From contig JAEHCY010000213.1 of NCBI GenBank assembly GCA_016880695.1, forward strand, positions 1 through 11,617: a DNA stretch of 11,617 bases. The letters are read 5' to 3'. This document shows positions 4,637-11,617 of this stretch, in pieces. Made by a program: the position numbers and the translations under genes. Source of the DNA: Chromatiaceae bacterium. GTDB lineage: Bacteria; Pseudomonadota; Gammaproteobacteria; Chromatiales; Chromatiaceae. The first letter of the stretch is position 1. Each line of letters opens with the position of its first letter. The notes under the pieces are model-generated. The model was not told the DNA's origin. It worked only from the letters and a program-made list of their open reading frames with translations, and searched no databases.

Positions 4637-6754
4637 ACCCAGTACGTTGGCACCTACCGGTTCGACGCGCGGCCCGATCGCATTGATCTACGCGATCGCC
4701 CATACGTCCCGCCGCTGCGGTCGCTGGTTCCGCAGTACCCACTCCCGGAGGAGATCGAGCACCACCTCCCCCACTACCTCGAGGATGGCCTGGTACTCAA
4801 CCAGGGCCGGGAGGGGGCCTGCACCGGTTTCGGTCTCGCCTGCACCATCAACTATCTTCTGTGGCGGCGCAGTGTGGTCCAGAACGGGGGACCACCACCC
4901 CGGCGGGTCAGCCCGCGCATGCTCTACCACCTGGCCCGTTTCTACGACGAGTGGCCGGGCGAGGACTATCAGGGCTCCAGTTGCCGTGGCGCGGTCAAGG
5001 CCTGGCACAAACATGGGGTCTGCTCCGATGATCACTGGCCCTATTGCGACGAGAAGAAGCGGGTCCGCTTCATCGAGCCCCGGGCGGACTGGGAAGAGGA
5101 TGCGGCAACCCACCCCCTGGGGGTCTACTACCGCATCGACAACCAGAGCCTGGTGGACATGCAGGCGGCAATTCTTGAAGTGGGTGCCATCTACGTCTCC
5201 GCGCAAGTCCATCGCGGGTGGAACCTGGGCCATGACGACTCCGAGCAGGTTTCCCACGATTCGCTGCCCGAAATCCCCTGGGGCGACGACACCCCCACCG
5301 AAGGCGGGCATGCCTTCGCCCTGGTCGGCTACAACGCACGCGGTTTCATTGTGCAGAACTCCTGGGGCGAGCGTTGGGGGTACCGGGGCTTCGGCGTCTT
5401 GAGCTACCCCGACTGGGTCAGCAACGGGCGCGACGCCTGGGTCTGCGTGCTCGGGGCACCCACCCGGCGCCGGATGGATAGTTACTTCCTGGCAAGCTCG
5501 GTGGAGCGCGAACCCCTACTACCAGAGCCGGCCCGTCTGGAAGGGGGGCACCTGGGGCGAGCCGCGCTGGCCCATCCTTATCAGGATCCAATGGTGCATC
5601 CTTGGGACGAGGCCACCGCCTACCGCCACACGGTCGTCATGGGCAACGACGGACGGGTCGTGAGTCGGCTCGTGGCCAGCGAGGACGCTAGGGCAGCGGT
5701 GAGCACGCTGGCCTGCACCCAGCCGGCCGAGTGGTTCCAACAGCTACCCGCCGGCACCCCGCCCCGCCTGGTGCTCTACGCCCATGGTGGACTCAACAAC
5801 GAGGCCGATTCCATCCGCCGCATTCGCACCCTCGCCCCCTACTTCAAGAGTAACGGCGTCTATCCGGTGTTTTTCAGTTGGCGTACTGGGTTGCAGGAGA
5901 GCCTGGTGGCCATCATGGAGGACGCAGTCGGACGCCTGTTTCCCCGCAGCGAGGGCCTCGATGATCTGCTCCGGGACCCCCGAGAGGCCCTCACCGATGT
6001 GCTCGACCGTACTCTAGAGGTGGCCTGCGAGAACCTGGGGGTAAAGGCAATCTGGTCGCAGATGAAACAGAACGCAGAGGCATCCAGCCGCGCCGGAAAC
6101 GATCGCGGCGGGTACCTGACGGTGCGGGCGCTGGCCGAGCTCAAACGGCGTATCCCGACCCTGGAGATCCACCTGGTCGGTCACTCCGCGGGGTCAATCC
6201 TCCTCGGACACCTATTGGATGGTTTCCAGGGGGCGGGGGTGACGATCGCGAGCTGTACCCTGTTGGCAGCCGCCTGCACCCTGGATTTCGCCAACCGCCA
6301 CTATCGCCGCGCCCTCGACAAGGGAAACCTCAGCCGCGATGCGCTGCACCTAAACATGCTAAGCGACGGCCGTGAGCGTGCCGACAGCGTCGGACCCTAC
6401 CGCAAGTCACTGCTTTACCTGATCAGTCGCGCCCTGGAGGACTGGCACAAGACCCCCCTACTCGGCATGGCCCAGGCGTTCGACCCGGCACGGCTCGACG
6501 CCTGGAGCCCCAACACCCGAAGGCACCTCAAGGCCTGGCAGGGGTTCTGGGGTGCACCCCGCATCCCGCCGCTCGACCGAGAGCAGGTGGTCACGGCGGC
6601 GACCTGGGAGGACGGCCGAATCGAGCGGGTGCTGACCCAGATCGACTCCGCCCACGGGGCATTCGACAACGACGTGGAGGTGATCGACCAAACCCTGCGC
6701 CGCATCCTCAGGCGCGACACCCTGGAGCACGCAGTGGAGAACCTGCGTTACTGA
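4634..6754 (+). CDS. Papain-like (C1) cysteine protease fused to an alpha/beta-hydrolase
   Basis: This is a two-enzyme polypeptide of 706 residues. The N-terminal half (about 10-275) is a C1 papain-fold peptidase: oxyanion Gln57 in NQGREGAC, nucleophile Cys63 in G-A-C-T-G-F-G, His226 in EGGHAFALVGYN, and Asn242 in VQNSWGERWGYRGFG. All four match papain's Gln/Cys/His/Asn set. The C-terminal half (about 375-690) is an alpha/beta-hydrolase: oxyanion loop A-H-G-G (383-386), a long lid-like insertion, nucleophile elbow L-V-G-H-S518-A-G, a candidate acid Asp578 (LSDGRE) and a candidate His674 (DSAHGAF). Its substrate (lipid, ester or peptide) is unknown. There is no signal peptide and no inhibitory prodomain of classical papain length, so a cytoplasmic role is likely. 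It is first in a cluster with a metalloprotease (47-bp gap) and a serine protease. Confidence 0.85.
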   Translation: MTQYVGTYRFDARPDRIDLRDRPYVPPLRSLVPQYPLPEEIEHHLPHYLEDGLVLNQGREGACTGFGLACTINYLLWRRSVVQNGGPPPRRVSPRMLYHLARFYDEWPGEDYQGSSCRGAVKAWHKHGVCSDDHWPYCDEKKRVRFIEPRADWEEDAATHPLGVYYRIDNQSLVDMQAAILEVGAIYVSAQVHRGWNLGHDDSEQVSHDSLPEIPWGDDTPTEGGHAFALVGYNARGFIVQNSWGERWGYRGFGVLSYPDWVSNGRDAWVCVLGAPTRRRMDSYFLASSVEREPLLPEPARLEGGHLGRAALAHPYQDPMVHPWDEATAYRHTVVMGNDGRVVSRLVASEDARAAVSTLACTQPAEWFQQLPAGTPPRLVLYAHGGLNNEADSIRRIRTLAPYFKSNGVYPVFFSWRTGLQESLVAIMEDAVGRLFPRSEGLDDLLRDPREALTDVLDRTLEVACENLGVKAIWSQMKQNAEASSRAGNDRGGYLTVRALAELKRRIPTLEIHLVGHSAGSILLGHLLDGFQGAGVTIASCTLLAAACTLDFANRHYRRALDKGNLSRDALHLNMLSDGRERADSVGPYRKSLLYLISRALEDWHKTPLLGMAQAFDPARLDAWSPNTRRHLKAWQGFWGAPRIPPLDREQVVTAATWEDGRIERVLTQIDSAHGAFDNDVEVIDQTLRRILRRDTLEHAVENLRY

Positions 6755-6801
6755 GCGAACAACCGGCACACCCCACAAAGCCATCTCACTGGAGGACGAC
6801 C

Positions 6802-8106
6802 ATGCACAGACCCTCTACCCCCTGGCATCCCGCCGCTTTCGCCGTGATAGCGCTGATGGCGGGCACCACGTACGCCTCCGAACCTCAGTCGGTCGCACCG
6901 ACCTCAACTGAGCCGGTGACCCTGCCCACCCTTGCCGAGGCACGCGAGATCCTGCAAACGGCGGCCGAACGGGACCGCGAGCGATTCAAAGACCTCACCT
7001 TCGAGGCGTTCAAGGCGCGCGTCTATCGCGAGCCCTTTCCGGACGGTAAGTTCATTGTCAACGGCGACACCCCCATCGCGGAAGAAAAGCAGCTCCAGGA
7101 GTTCTTCGAGAACCAGGTGCTGAAGAAGCCACCGCTGGTGGAGAACGAGCTGATCGTCCACCAGGTCGGTGGACTCGATGCGATCTGGAACAGCGCCACA
7201 AAACGCCAGCTCACCTACTGCGTGAGCCAAGCCTTCGGTAACCGCCACAGCCAAGTCGTCGCCGACCTAGCCGCCGCCACCGGCGCCTGGGAGGCGGTGG
7301 CGGATGTCGATTTCGCCCACCTCCAGGAGGAAGATAACCGCTGCAACGCGACCAACACGGCCGTGGTTTTCGATGTGCGCCCCGTCAACGTCAATGGGGA
7401 CTACCTGGCACGTGCCTTCTTCCCCAACGAGCCGCGCCGCTCCCGCAACCTGCTCATCGATGAGAGCAGCTTCCGCCTCCCCGCCGGCGACAAGCTCACC
7501 CTGGTGGGCATCCTGCGCCATGAGCTGGGGCATGCCCTCGGCTTCCGCCATGAGCACACCCGTCCCACCGCGGGGGCCTGCTTCGAGGACAGCGACTGGC
7601 GCCCCCTCACCGACTACGATCCGTTCTCGGTGATGCACTATCCTCAGTGCAACGGATTGGGCGACTGGACCCTCACGCTGACCGAACGTGACCGCAACGG
7701 CGCGGCCTGCATGTATGGCCCCGCCAGCGGTTTCAGTGTCGACGCCGCGGTCTGCACCCCGGCCTCCCCCGTCACTCCTCCGCCCGTGGCTACCACCCAG
7801 ATCAAGACCTTCGGGCCCGACAGCGTTGGGCTTCGGGAGGAGAAGCGTTATGGTCCCTTCCGCGTGGCCCCGGGCACCCGCTTCGAGGCGGTGATGATGG
7901 GTGGCTCGGGCGATCCGGATCTCTATGTACGCTTCGGCGCCGAGCCCGAGACCTTCGCCTACGACTGCCGGCCCTATCTCTCAGGCCCCGACGAGCGTTG
8001 CACCCTCGACGTGCCGGCCGATCAGATCGCGGCCTTGATAATGGTCCGCGGCTACCGCCCGGGTGAGTACGAGCTCAAGGTGACCCACACCGCCCCGGCC
8101 CAGTAA
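6802..8106 (+). CDS. Exported metzincin metalloprotease (astacin/matrixin-like) with C-terminal PPC-like domain
   Basis: This is a zinc endopeptidase of 434 residues. Residues 1-25 form a signal peptide ending T-Y-A-S. A helical, charged region (about 40-115) may be a propeptide. The catalytic domain (about 125-307) has the zinc motif H240-E241-LGH244-ALGFRH250-EH and a Met-turn SVM278HYP, which together define metzincins. The HExxHxxGFxHE form and the following T-R are closest to astacins (M12A). A Pro/Thr linker (319-333) leads to a beta-rich domain (about 336-430) with GDPDLYVRFG, as in bacterial pre-peptidase C-terminal (PPC) domains of secreted proteases. Eight Cys residues (140, 181, 260, 283, 303, 318, 388, 400) suit a disulfide-bonded periplasmic or extracellular protein. 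GGAGG lies seven bases before ATG 6802. The gene sits between two proteases that lack export signals. Confidence 0.88.
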   Translation: MHRPSTPWHPAAFAVIALMAGTTYASEPQSVAPTSTEPVTLPTLAEAREILQTAAERDRERFKDLTFEAFKARVYREPFPDGKFIVNGDTPIAEEKQLQEFFENQVLKKPPLVENELIVHQVGGLDAIWNSATKRQLTYCVSQAFGNRHSQVVADLAAATGAWEAVADVDFAHLQEEDNRCNATNTAVVFDVRPVNVNGDYLARAFFPNEPRRSRNLLIDESSFRLPAGDKLTLVGILRHELGHALGFRHEHTRPTAGACFEDSDWRPLTDYDPFSVMHYPQCNGLGDWTLTLTERDRNGAACMYGPASGFSVDAAVCTPASPVTPPPVATTQIKTFGPDSVGLREEKRYGPFRVAPGTRFEAVMMGGSGDPDLYVRFGAEPETFAYDCRPYLSGPDERCTLDVPADQIAALIMVRGYRPGEYELKVTHTAPAQ

Positions 8107-8131
8107 CCTCCCCCACCCCAGGAGCCCCCGC

Positions 8132-8881
8132 ATGAAGGCCCATTGGATACTCTCCGGAGCAAGCCCAAGCGGCTTCCCCTGGACCGGAGGCGCCACCGTT
8201 CGCGCCGACACCCGAATGCCGGTGGAAGCCGTCATTGGCGAGCCCAACTTCAAGTCCATCTGGTGGCTGGAGCTGGCCCTAGAGACAGCCCGCAGCGTGG
8301 CCCGGGTGAAGCTGGCGGCGGGTTCGGCGACGGGTTTTTTGGTTGCCTCCGACCTGTTCCTCACCAACCATCACGTGTTTGAGACCGCCGAAGACGCACG
8401 CTCGGCGCGGCTGCAGTTCAACTACCGGCTGTTGGCCAACGGCGAGCTGGCCACACGGGATGAGTGGGAATGCGATCCGGACGCCCTATTCCACACCAAC
8501 CCCAACCTTGACTACAGCCTCGTTCGGGTCAAGCCCAAAGACGGCAAGAAACCGGGCGAGGCATGGGGCGTCCTCGACCTGCGTCATGGCGCGAGCGTCT
8601 CAGCCGGCCAGCGGGTGAACATCATCCAGTACCCCCAGGGGCGCTTCCAGGAGATCGCCTTCCGCGACAACCAGGTGAGGGATGTCCAGAACCACTACAT
8701 TCAGTACCTCACCGACACCGATTACGGCACCTCCGGCGCCCCGGTGCTCGACGACTGGTTCAATGTGGTGGCCTTGCATAACCAACGCGTGGCAGACCCT
8801 AACGATCCCCACCGGTGGTACCGCAATCAAGGGTTCCGGGTGGAGGCCATCGTGGCGGACGCGGGCACGCATCTGCCCTGA
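8132..8881 (+). CDS. Trypsin/V8-like serine protease without a signal peptide
   Basis: This is a chymotrypsin-fold serine endopeptidase of 249 residues with a complete triad: His81 in FLTNHHVF, Asp127 in NLDYSLVRV and Ser201 in DYGTSGAPVLDD. The blocks V-N-I-I-Q-Y-P-Q-G and NVVALHN flank the active site as in glutamyl-endopeptidase (V8-like) and bacterial trypsin-like proteases. The first 55 residues form a polar extension with no hydrophobic signal core, so the protein is probably cytoplasmic, unlike most members. No propeptide, PDZ or membrane anchor is seen. AGGAG lies eight bases before ATG 8132, and the gap to the metalloprotease is 25 bp, so the two are very likely co-transcribed. Signal-less trypsin-like domains are known from bacterial conflict and effector proteins, but a link to such a role here is inference. 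Confidence 0.85.
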   Translation: MKAHWILSGASPSGFPWTGGATVRADTRMPVEAVIGEPNFKSIWWLELALETARSVARVKLAAGSATGFLVASDLFLTNHHVFETAEDARSARLQFNYRLLANGELATRDEWECDPDALFHTNPNLDYSLVRVKPKDGKKPGEAWGVLDLRHGASVSAGQRVNIIQYPQGRFQEIAFRDNQVRDVQNHYIQYLTDTDYGTSGAPVLDDWFNVVALHNQRVADPNDPHRWYRNQGFRVEAIVADAGTHLP

Positions 8882-8890
8882 TCATCAACA

Positions 8891-8960
8891 TAGCCGCCCC
8901 CTGTCCAGAGCAACCTCCAGACTGCCTGGGGGGAGCCCGAAGGCGGCTGATACTGGACAG
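8891..8960 (+). other. Structured region after the protease cluster, pseudoknot topology
   Basis: There are two perfect, interleaved stem pairs. AGCCGCC (8892-8898) pairs with GGCGGCT (8942-8948). CTGTCCAG (8901-8908) pairs with CTGGACAG (8953-8960). The order A-B-A'-B' cannot form as nested hairpins and has pseudoknot topology. A third hairpin (CCTCCAG 8914-8920 with CTGGGGG 8926-8932, one U-G pair, 5-base loop) sits between them. It starts about 10 bp after the serine protease stop. There is no T-run, so it is not a standard terminator. It could be a transcript-end structure, a regulatory leader for the downstream methyltransferase gene, or a small RNA. Confidence 0.45.
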
Positions 8961-9088
8961 CGGAGCGGGGCTACACTAAAGTCTCGCGGGCGACCCATAC
9001 GTTAGTCTCCTCGCCGAGGCACGAATCTTTGCGGCCGCAACCGATAGCTGGCCTCCTACAGAGATGGATCCGCGGGCGACAACCTCCC

Positions 9089-9688
9089 ATGACCCCCACA
9101 GACCTTCGCGTTTTTCTGGCCAGCTGGTTCCGCTCGCCCCTCAGCGTTGGGGCGCTGGTGCCGAGCGGTCGCCTACTGGCTCAGGCATTGGCGGCGCAGG
9201 TGGATCCGCGGCAGGAGGGGGCGGTGCTGGAGCTGGGCCCCGGCACGGGGGCCGTCACCCAGGCGCTGCTCGCCCGAGGGGTGGAACCGACCCGGCTGGT
9301 CCTCTTGGAGCGGGACCCGGCCTTCTGCCGTCTGTTGCGAAACAAGCTACCCGCAGTACGGGTGCTGCAGGCGGATGCCAGATATCTTCATCGCGCACTG
9401 GCAGATTTCGGGATAAAAGAGCTCGACGCGGTGGTCTCGAGTCTTCCGCTGCTGTCGTTGCCGTTCACCGCCCAGCACCAGGTGGTCAAGCAGAGCTTTC
9501 GCGCCCTGGGTCCGCAGGGGATCTTCGTGCAGTTCACCTACGGTTTCAGCTCGCCAATACGCCCCGAGCTACAGCATCGCTTGGCGCTCAAGGGACGCCC
9601 GGTGATGCGGGTGATCCGCAATCTGCCACCCGCGGTCGTCTGGCGCTATGCCAGATCCGAGCCCGCCGCCGCCCGCCTGGCGGCCTGA
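9089..9688 (+). CDS. Class I SAM-dependent methyltransferase, phospholipid N-methyltransferase (PmtA)-like
   Basis: This protein of 199 residues has a Rossmann methyltransferase core. The SAM loop is motif I, VLELGPGTGAVTQALL (about 46-61), followed by acidic strand end LLERDPAF and VLQADARYL. The opening FLASWFRSPLSVGALVPSGR and the late VVSSLPLLSLP and FVQFTYGFSSPI follow the pattern of the rhizobial PmtA group. Those enzymes methylate phosphatidylethanolamine stepwise toward phosphatidylcholine; related proteins of the KsgA/rRNA dimethylase type share the fold. The substrate is not proven. ATG at 9089 gives the usual family N-terminus but has no clear ribosome binding site; TTG at 9029 would add 20 residues. 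The protein is probably soluble or peripheral at the inner membrane. pssA, which supplies the precursor lipid, lies elsewhere in the window but not in the same transcript. The gene is convergent with gspB (35-bp gap). Confidence 0.75.
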   Translation: MTPTDLRVFLASWFRSPLSVGALVPSGRLLAQALAAQVDPRQEGAVLELGPGTGAVTQALLARGVEPTRLVLLERDPAFCRLLRNKLPAVRVLQADARYLHRALADFGIKELDAVVSSLPLLSLPFTAQHQVVKQSFRALGPQGIFVQFTYGFSSPIRPELQHRLALKGRPVMRVIRNLPPAVVWRYARSEPAAARLAA

Positions 9689-9723
9689 TCGCCTCCCGGT
9701 AGACCAAAGTCCTCCACCTCCGC

Positions 9724-10731
9724 TCAGCGCGGGCGGAAGACGCGTTGACCCTCCGCGCTCAGCACCACCCCGTCCGGGCGGATCTCCTCGACCACGAGAC
9801 CATCGTCGGTACGATCGCCCTCGCGTAACCGCAACGACTTGATGATCACGAAGCGTTTGGCCGGGTCGTCGGAATAGACGTGCACCGTCACCCGGGCCGT
9901 GGAGGACTTGCCTGCACCCTCGCCGCTGGCTGGGGCCTGACCCGATTGCGCAGGGGGCGATGGCGAACCAGCCGGACGGGATTCAACCTTGGGGGCAGGG
10001 GTAACCTCCGGCAGCCTGGGCGCCACCTCGGGTGCGGGTGGCTGCGCGATGGGCTGTTCCGCCTGGCTCGGGGTAGGCACTGGAGCCGCTTTGGTGGCCA
10101 CCCGCTCCTTCTTGCCGGCTTCGCGCAGCGCCTTCTGCTTGAACTCCAAGATCTCCCGCCGCAGGTCTGAAGGAACGCTTCCGCCCGTCGATCCCGGGGG
10201 ACGCGAGCCGGGGGCAAACGCGCTCCGCGGCGCCTCCGGCTCCTGCCGGCGCGGCGGTGCGACCTGCCCCGCCTCGAACTGCTGCACCTGCTCCATCAGG
10301 GCCGCCTCATCGAGCATCGGTGCATACTCCTCGCTGGCCGGTGGGAGAACGAGGCGGCGCGCCACCCGTGCCGTCTCTGCTGGTTGGGCTGCAGGCGGCA
10401 CCGCGGGCGAGGCCGTGGAGGGGGTAACGACACCGTCACCGGGCGACGCGCCCACCACCGGCCCGCCCGCGGTGGCGCCCCCTCGGTTACCCTCAGGAGT
10501 AGCCGCAGTGACCAGTGGTTTCGGTGCCAAGCCTTCCCCAATGCGGGACCCGAGGGCGGCGTAGAGCGCGATCACCACGGCAATGGCCGCCAACCCGACC
10601 GCCGCGATAGTCCAGGGGTTGGCCTTCGAGGGTCTCCCGGCGGTTACGGAGGCGCCGGAGCTCAGCGTCGGGACCCGACCGAGCTCCCGCTGTTCCTGCG
10701 ACTTTCGCAAGGCATCGAGAATGTACGACAT
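9724..10731 (-). CDS. gspB: Type II secretion accessory protein GspB
   Basis: GspB works with the ATPase GspA to place the secretin GspD in the outer membrane through the peptidoglycan. The 335-residue protein begins MSYILDALRKSQEQRELGRV, the typical GspB N-terminus. A single transmembrane helix follows at about 41-61 (TIAAVGLAAIAVVIALYAAL), then a long Pro/Ala/Gly-rich periplasmic linker (about 65-270). The conserved C-terminal T2SSB domain lies at about 275-335 (VTVHVYSDDP, FVIIKSLRLREGD, VVEEIRPDGVVLSAEGQRVF). ATG at 10729-10731 lies 3 bp after the gspA stop, so translation is probably coupled; I see no strong separate ribosome binding site. The main gsp operon is not in the window. Confidence 0.92.
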   Translation of the reverse strand: MSYILDALRKSQEQRELGRVPTLSSGASVTAGRPSKANPWTIAAVGLAAIAVVIALYAALGSRIGEGLAPKPLVTAATPEGNRGGATAGGPVVGASPGDGVVTPSTASPAVPPAAQPAETARVARRLVLPPASEEYAPMLDEAALMEQVQQFEAGQVAPPRRQEPEAPRSAFAPGSRPPGSTGGSVPSDLRREILEFKQKALREAGKKERVATKAAPVPTPSQAEQPIAQPPAPEVAPRLPEVTPAPKVESRPAGSPSPPAQSGQAPASGEGAGKSSTARVTVHVYSDDPAKRFVIIKSLRLREGDRTDDGLVVEEIRPDGVVLSAEGQRVFRPR

Positions 10732-10734
10732 GGG

Positions 10735-11617
10735 CTATTTTGGCGCCGCGCTCAGTCGTGGTGTGTCGGGTGCCGCGACGACCTGGTCGAGACGGATCAG
10801 GGTCTCGGAACCTGCAATGCCGTCAGTGGTGAGCCCCCGCTGGGATTGGAACTGCCGGACGGCCGCGATGAGATTGGTGTCGTAGGCCCCCGACAGCGGA
10901 TCACCGACGGGTACCCCGGCATCGACGAGCGCCCGTCGCAACCAGCGGACGGTTTCGGGTCGGGAGCTCGCGCCGATCAGCACCCTCCTGTCGGGCGGCA
11001 GCCGCCAAAGTAGCAGGTAATCGCCCGACCAGAGGGATTCGACCTCGGCGAGGGGGAACCGGCCAACCATGCCCCCCAGCGTCAAGGTTACGGTTGTGTC
11101 GTCCAAACCGCTCACCAGCCCGTATTGGACCTTGCCGCTCGCATCACGCAGCCGGATCATCGCAGGACGGTTCTGGGCCCGCAGGTCATTCCAGGTCCCT
11201 CGCCCGCCGCGGCAGCGCAGCCCCGCATTGTTGGCCAGCACACAGAGGTCGGTGGAGACTCCCGGGGCCACCGCAACCTGCCAGCGCGCCAAAAGCTCGC
11301 TCAGGACCCTGCGGCGATCGCCCATGAAGGCGTCCGGACGTAGGGGCGCGGACTCCGTCCGCTTCCCCGGCTGCGCAGGCGCGGCGCCCTCCGCGGCTAC
11401 CGCCGCCGGGTCTTGTGGCTTCGCTGGAGCACTGTCGCCCACCGTGGCGGCCGGCGCAACAGCCGCGCCCTCGGTGGTCGCTGGCTGCCCCGCCACCCAC
11501 TCGCGCAGGGCGCCACCGAGCTGCCAATGCTCGACGCCCCAGTGGCCCAGCCAGCCGGTTCCGGCGCCGATCAGCACACCCAGGGCAGCGAGTCCCAATG
11601 AACGGCGCCAGGTACGC
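10735..11617 (-). CDS. gspA: Type II secretion ATPase GspA, C-terminal periplasmic part (runs off the window)
   Basis: The frame is open through the window edge, so this is the 3' part of a longer gene; the AAA ATPase domain expected in GspA/ExeA lies outside. What remains starts with basic residues (RTWRRS) and a transmembrane helix (LGLAALGVLIGAGTGWLG), followed by an Ala/Pro-rich linker. A C39-peptidase-like domain follows (LCVLANNAGLRCRGGRGTWN, RPAMIRLRD, FPLAEVESLWSGDYLLLW). A peptidoglycan-binding domain lies near the C-terminus (TVRWLRRALVDAGVP, YDTNLIAAVRQFQSQRGL, DGIAGSETLIRL). This order (membrane helix, C39-like, PG-binding) is that of GspA. The protein binds the cell wall and, with GspB, helps the secretin assemble. 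A TTG at 11596-11598 is an internal codon, not the real start. Confidence 0.9.
   Translation of the reverse strand, partial: RTWRRSLGLAALGVLIGAGTGWLGHWGVEHWQLGGALREWVAGQPATTEGAAVAPAATVGDSAPAKPQDPAAVAAEGAAPAQPGKRTESAPLRPDAFMGDRRRVLSELLARWQVAVAPGVSTDLCVLANNAGLRCRGGRGTWNDLRAQNRPAMIRLRDASGKVQYGLVSGLDDTTVTLTLGGMVGRFPLAEVESLWSGDYLLLWRLPPDRRVLIGASSRPETVRWLRRALVDAGVPVGDPLSGAYDTNLIAAVRQFQSQRGLTTDGIAGSETLIRLDQVVAAPDTPRLSAAPK

Noticed and set aside
3519..4653. Long open frames on both strands overlapping pssA, one containing a run of His residues
   Set aside because: The His run is the complement of Val/Met codons in a PssA membrane helix; pssA has the full CDP-alcohol phosphotransferase motif, so the others are shadows.
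9064..9702. Gly/Pro/Arg-rich second frame across the methyltransferase gene
   Set aside because: Low-complexity composition and no motifs; the other frame has the SAM-binding loop.
9989..10564. Plus-strand 191-codon frame opposite gspB
   Set aside because: It is antisense to the low-complexity Pro/Ala linker of GspB; its composition reflects that linker.

Overview
The window is a GC-rich stretch of bacterial chromosome. The gene set (a gspA-gspB type II secretion pair, a gammaproteobacterial-style pssA, a B12-binding MerR regulator next to a glutathione peroxidase gene) and the heavy G/C third positions suggest a gammaproteobacterium, perhaps of the Chromatiales/Ectothiorhodospiraceae type. 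That placement is inferred from protein style only. No rRNA, tRNA or CRISPR array was seen.

Layout. (1) Positions 1-403: the tail of a probable insertion sequence lies in, or has truncated, a glutathione-peroxidase-like gene. Only the signal peptide and the start of the enzyme domain remain, cut just before the catalytic residue. (2) 404-1398: a divergent MerR-type regulator with a cobalamin-binding region that carries the CarH/LitR photoreceptor signature W-x9-EH. A perfect 6-1-6 inverted repeat sits in the 44 bp between the two genes. (3) 1399-1665: no credible gene, but several hairpins and a cluster of CTAG sites. (4) 1666-4394: three minus-strand genes, each apparently its own unit: a small exported L,D-transpeptidase, a DRE-TIM aldolase/lyase-like enzyme of unknown substrate, and phosphatidylserine synthase pssA.

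(5) 4557-8960 is the most unusual part: a plus-strand cluster of three tightly spaced hydrolase genes. The first is a papain-like cysteine protease fused to an alpha/beta-hydrolase with a GHSAG elbow, with no signal peptide. The second is an exported metzincin metalloprotease with a C-terminal PPC-like domain. The third is a trypsin/V8-like serine protease without a signal peptide. All three proteases keep their catalytic residues. The cluster has a candidate promoter and strong ribosome binding sites, and it ends in a structured RNA-like region with pseudoknot topology. I do not recognise this combination as a described system.

(6) 9089-9688: a small SAM-dependent methyltransferase resembling the phospholipid N-methyltransferase (PmtA) group. 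(7) 9724-11617, minus strand: gspB and the C-terminal part of gspA, which runs off the window. The nearby secretion genes could relate to export of the metalloprotease, but this is only inferred from proximity.
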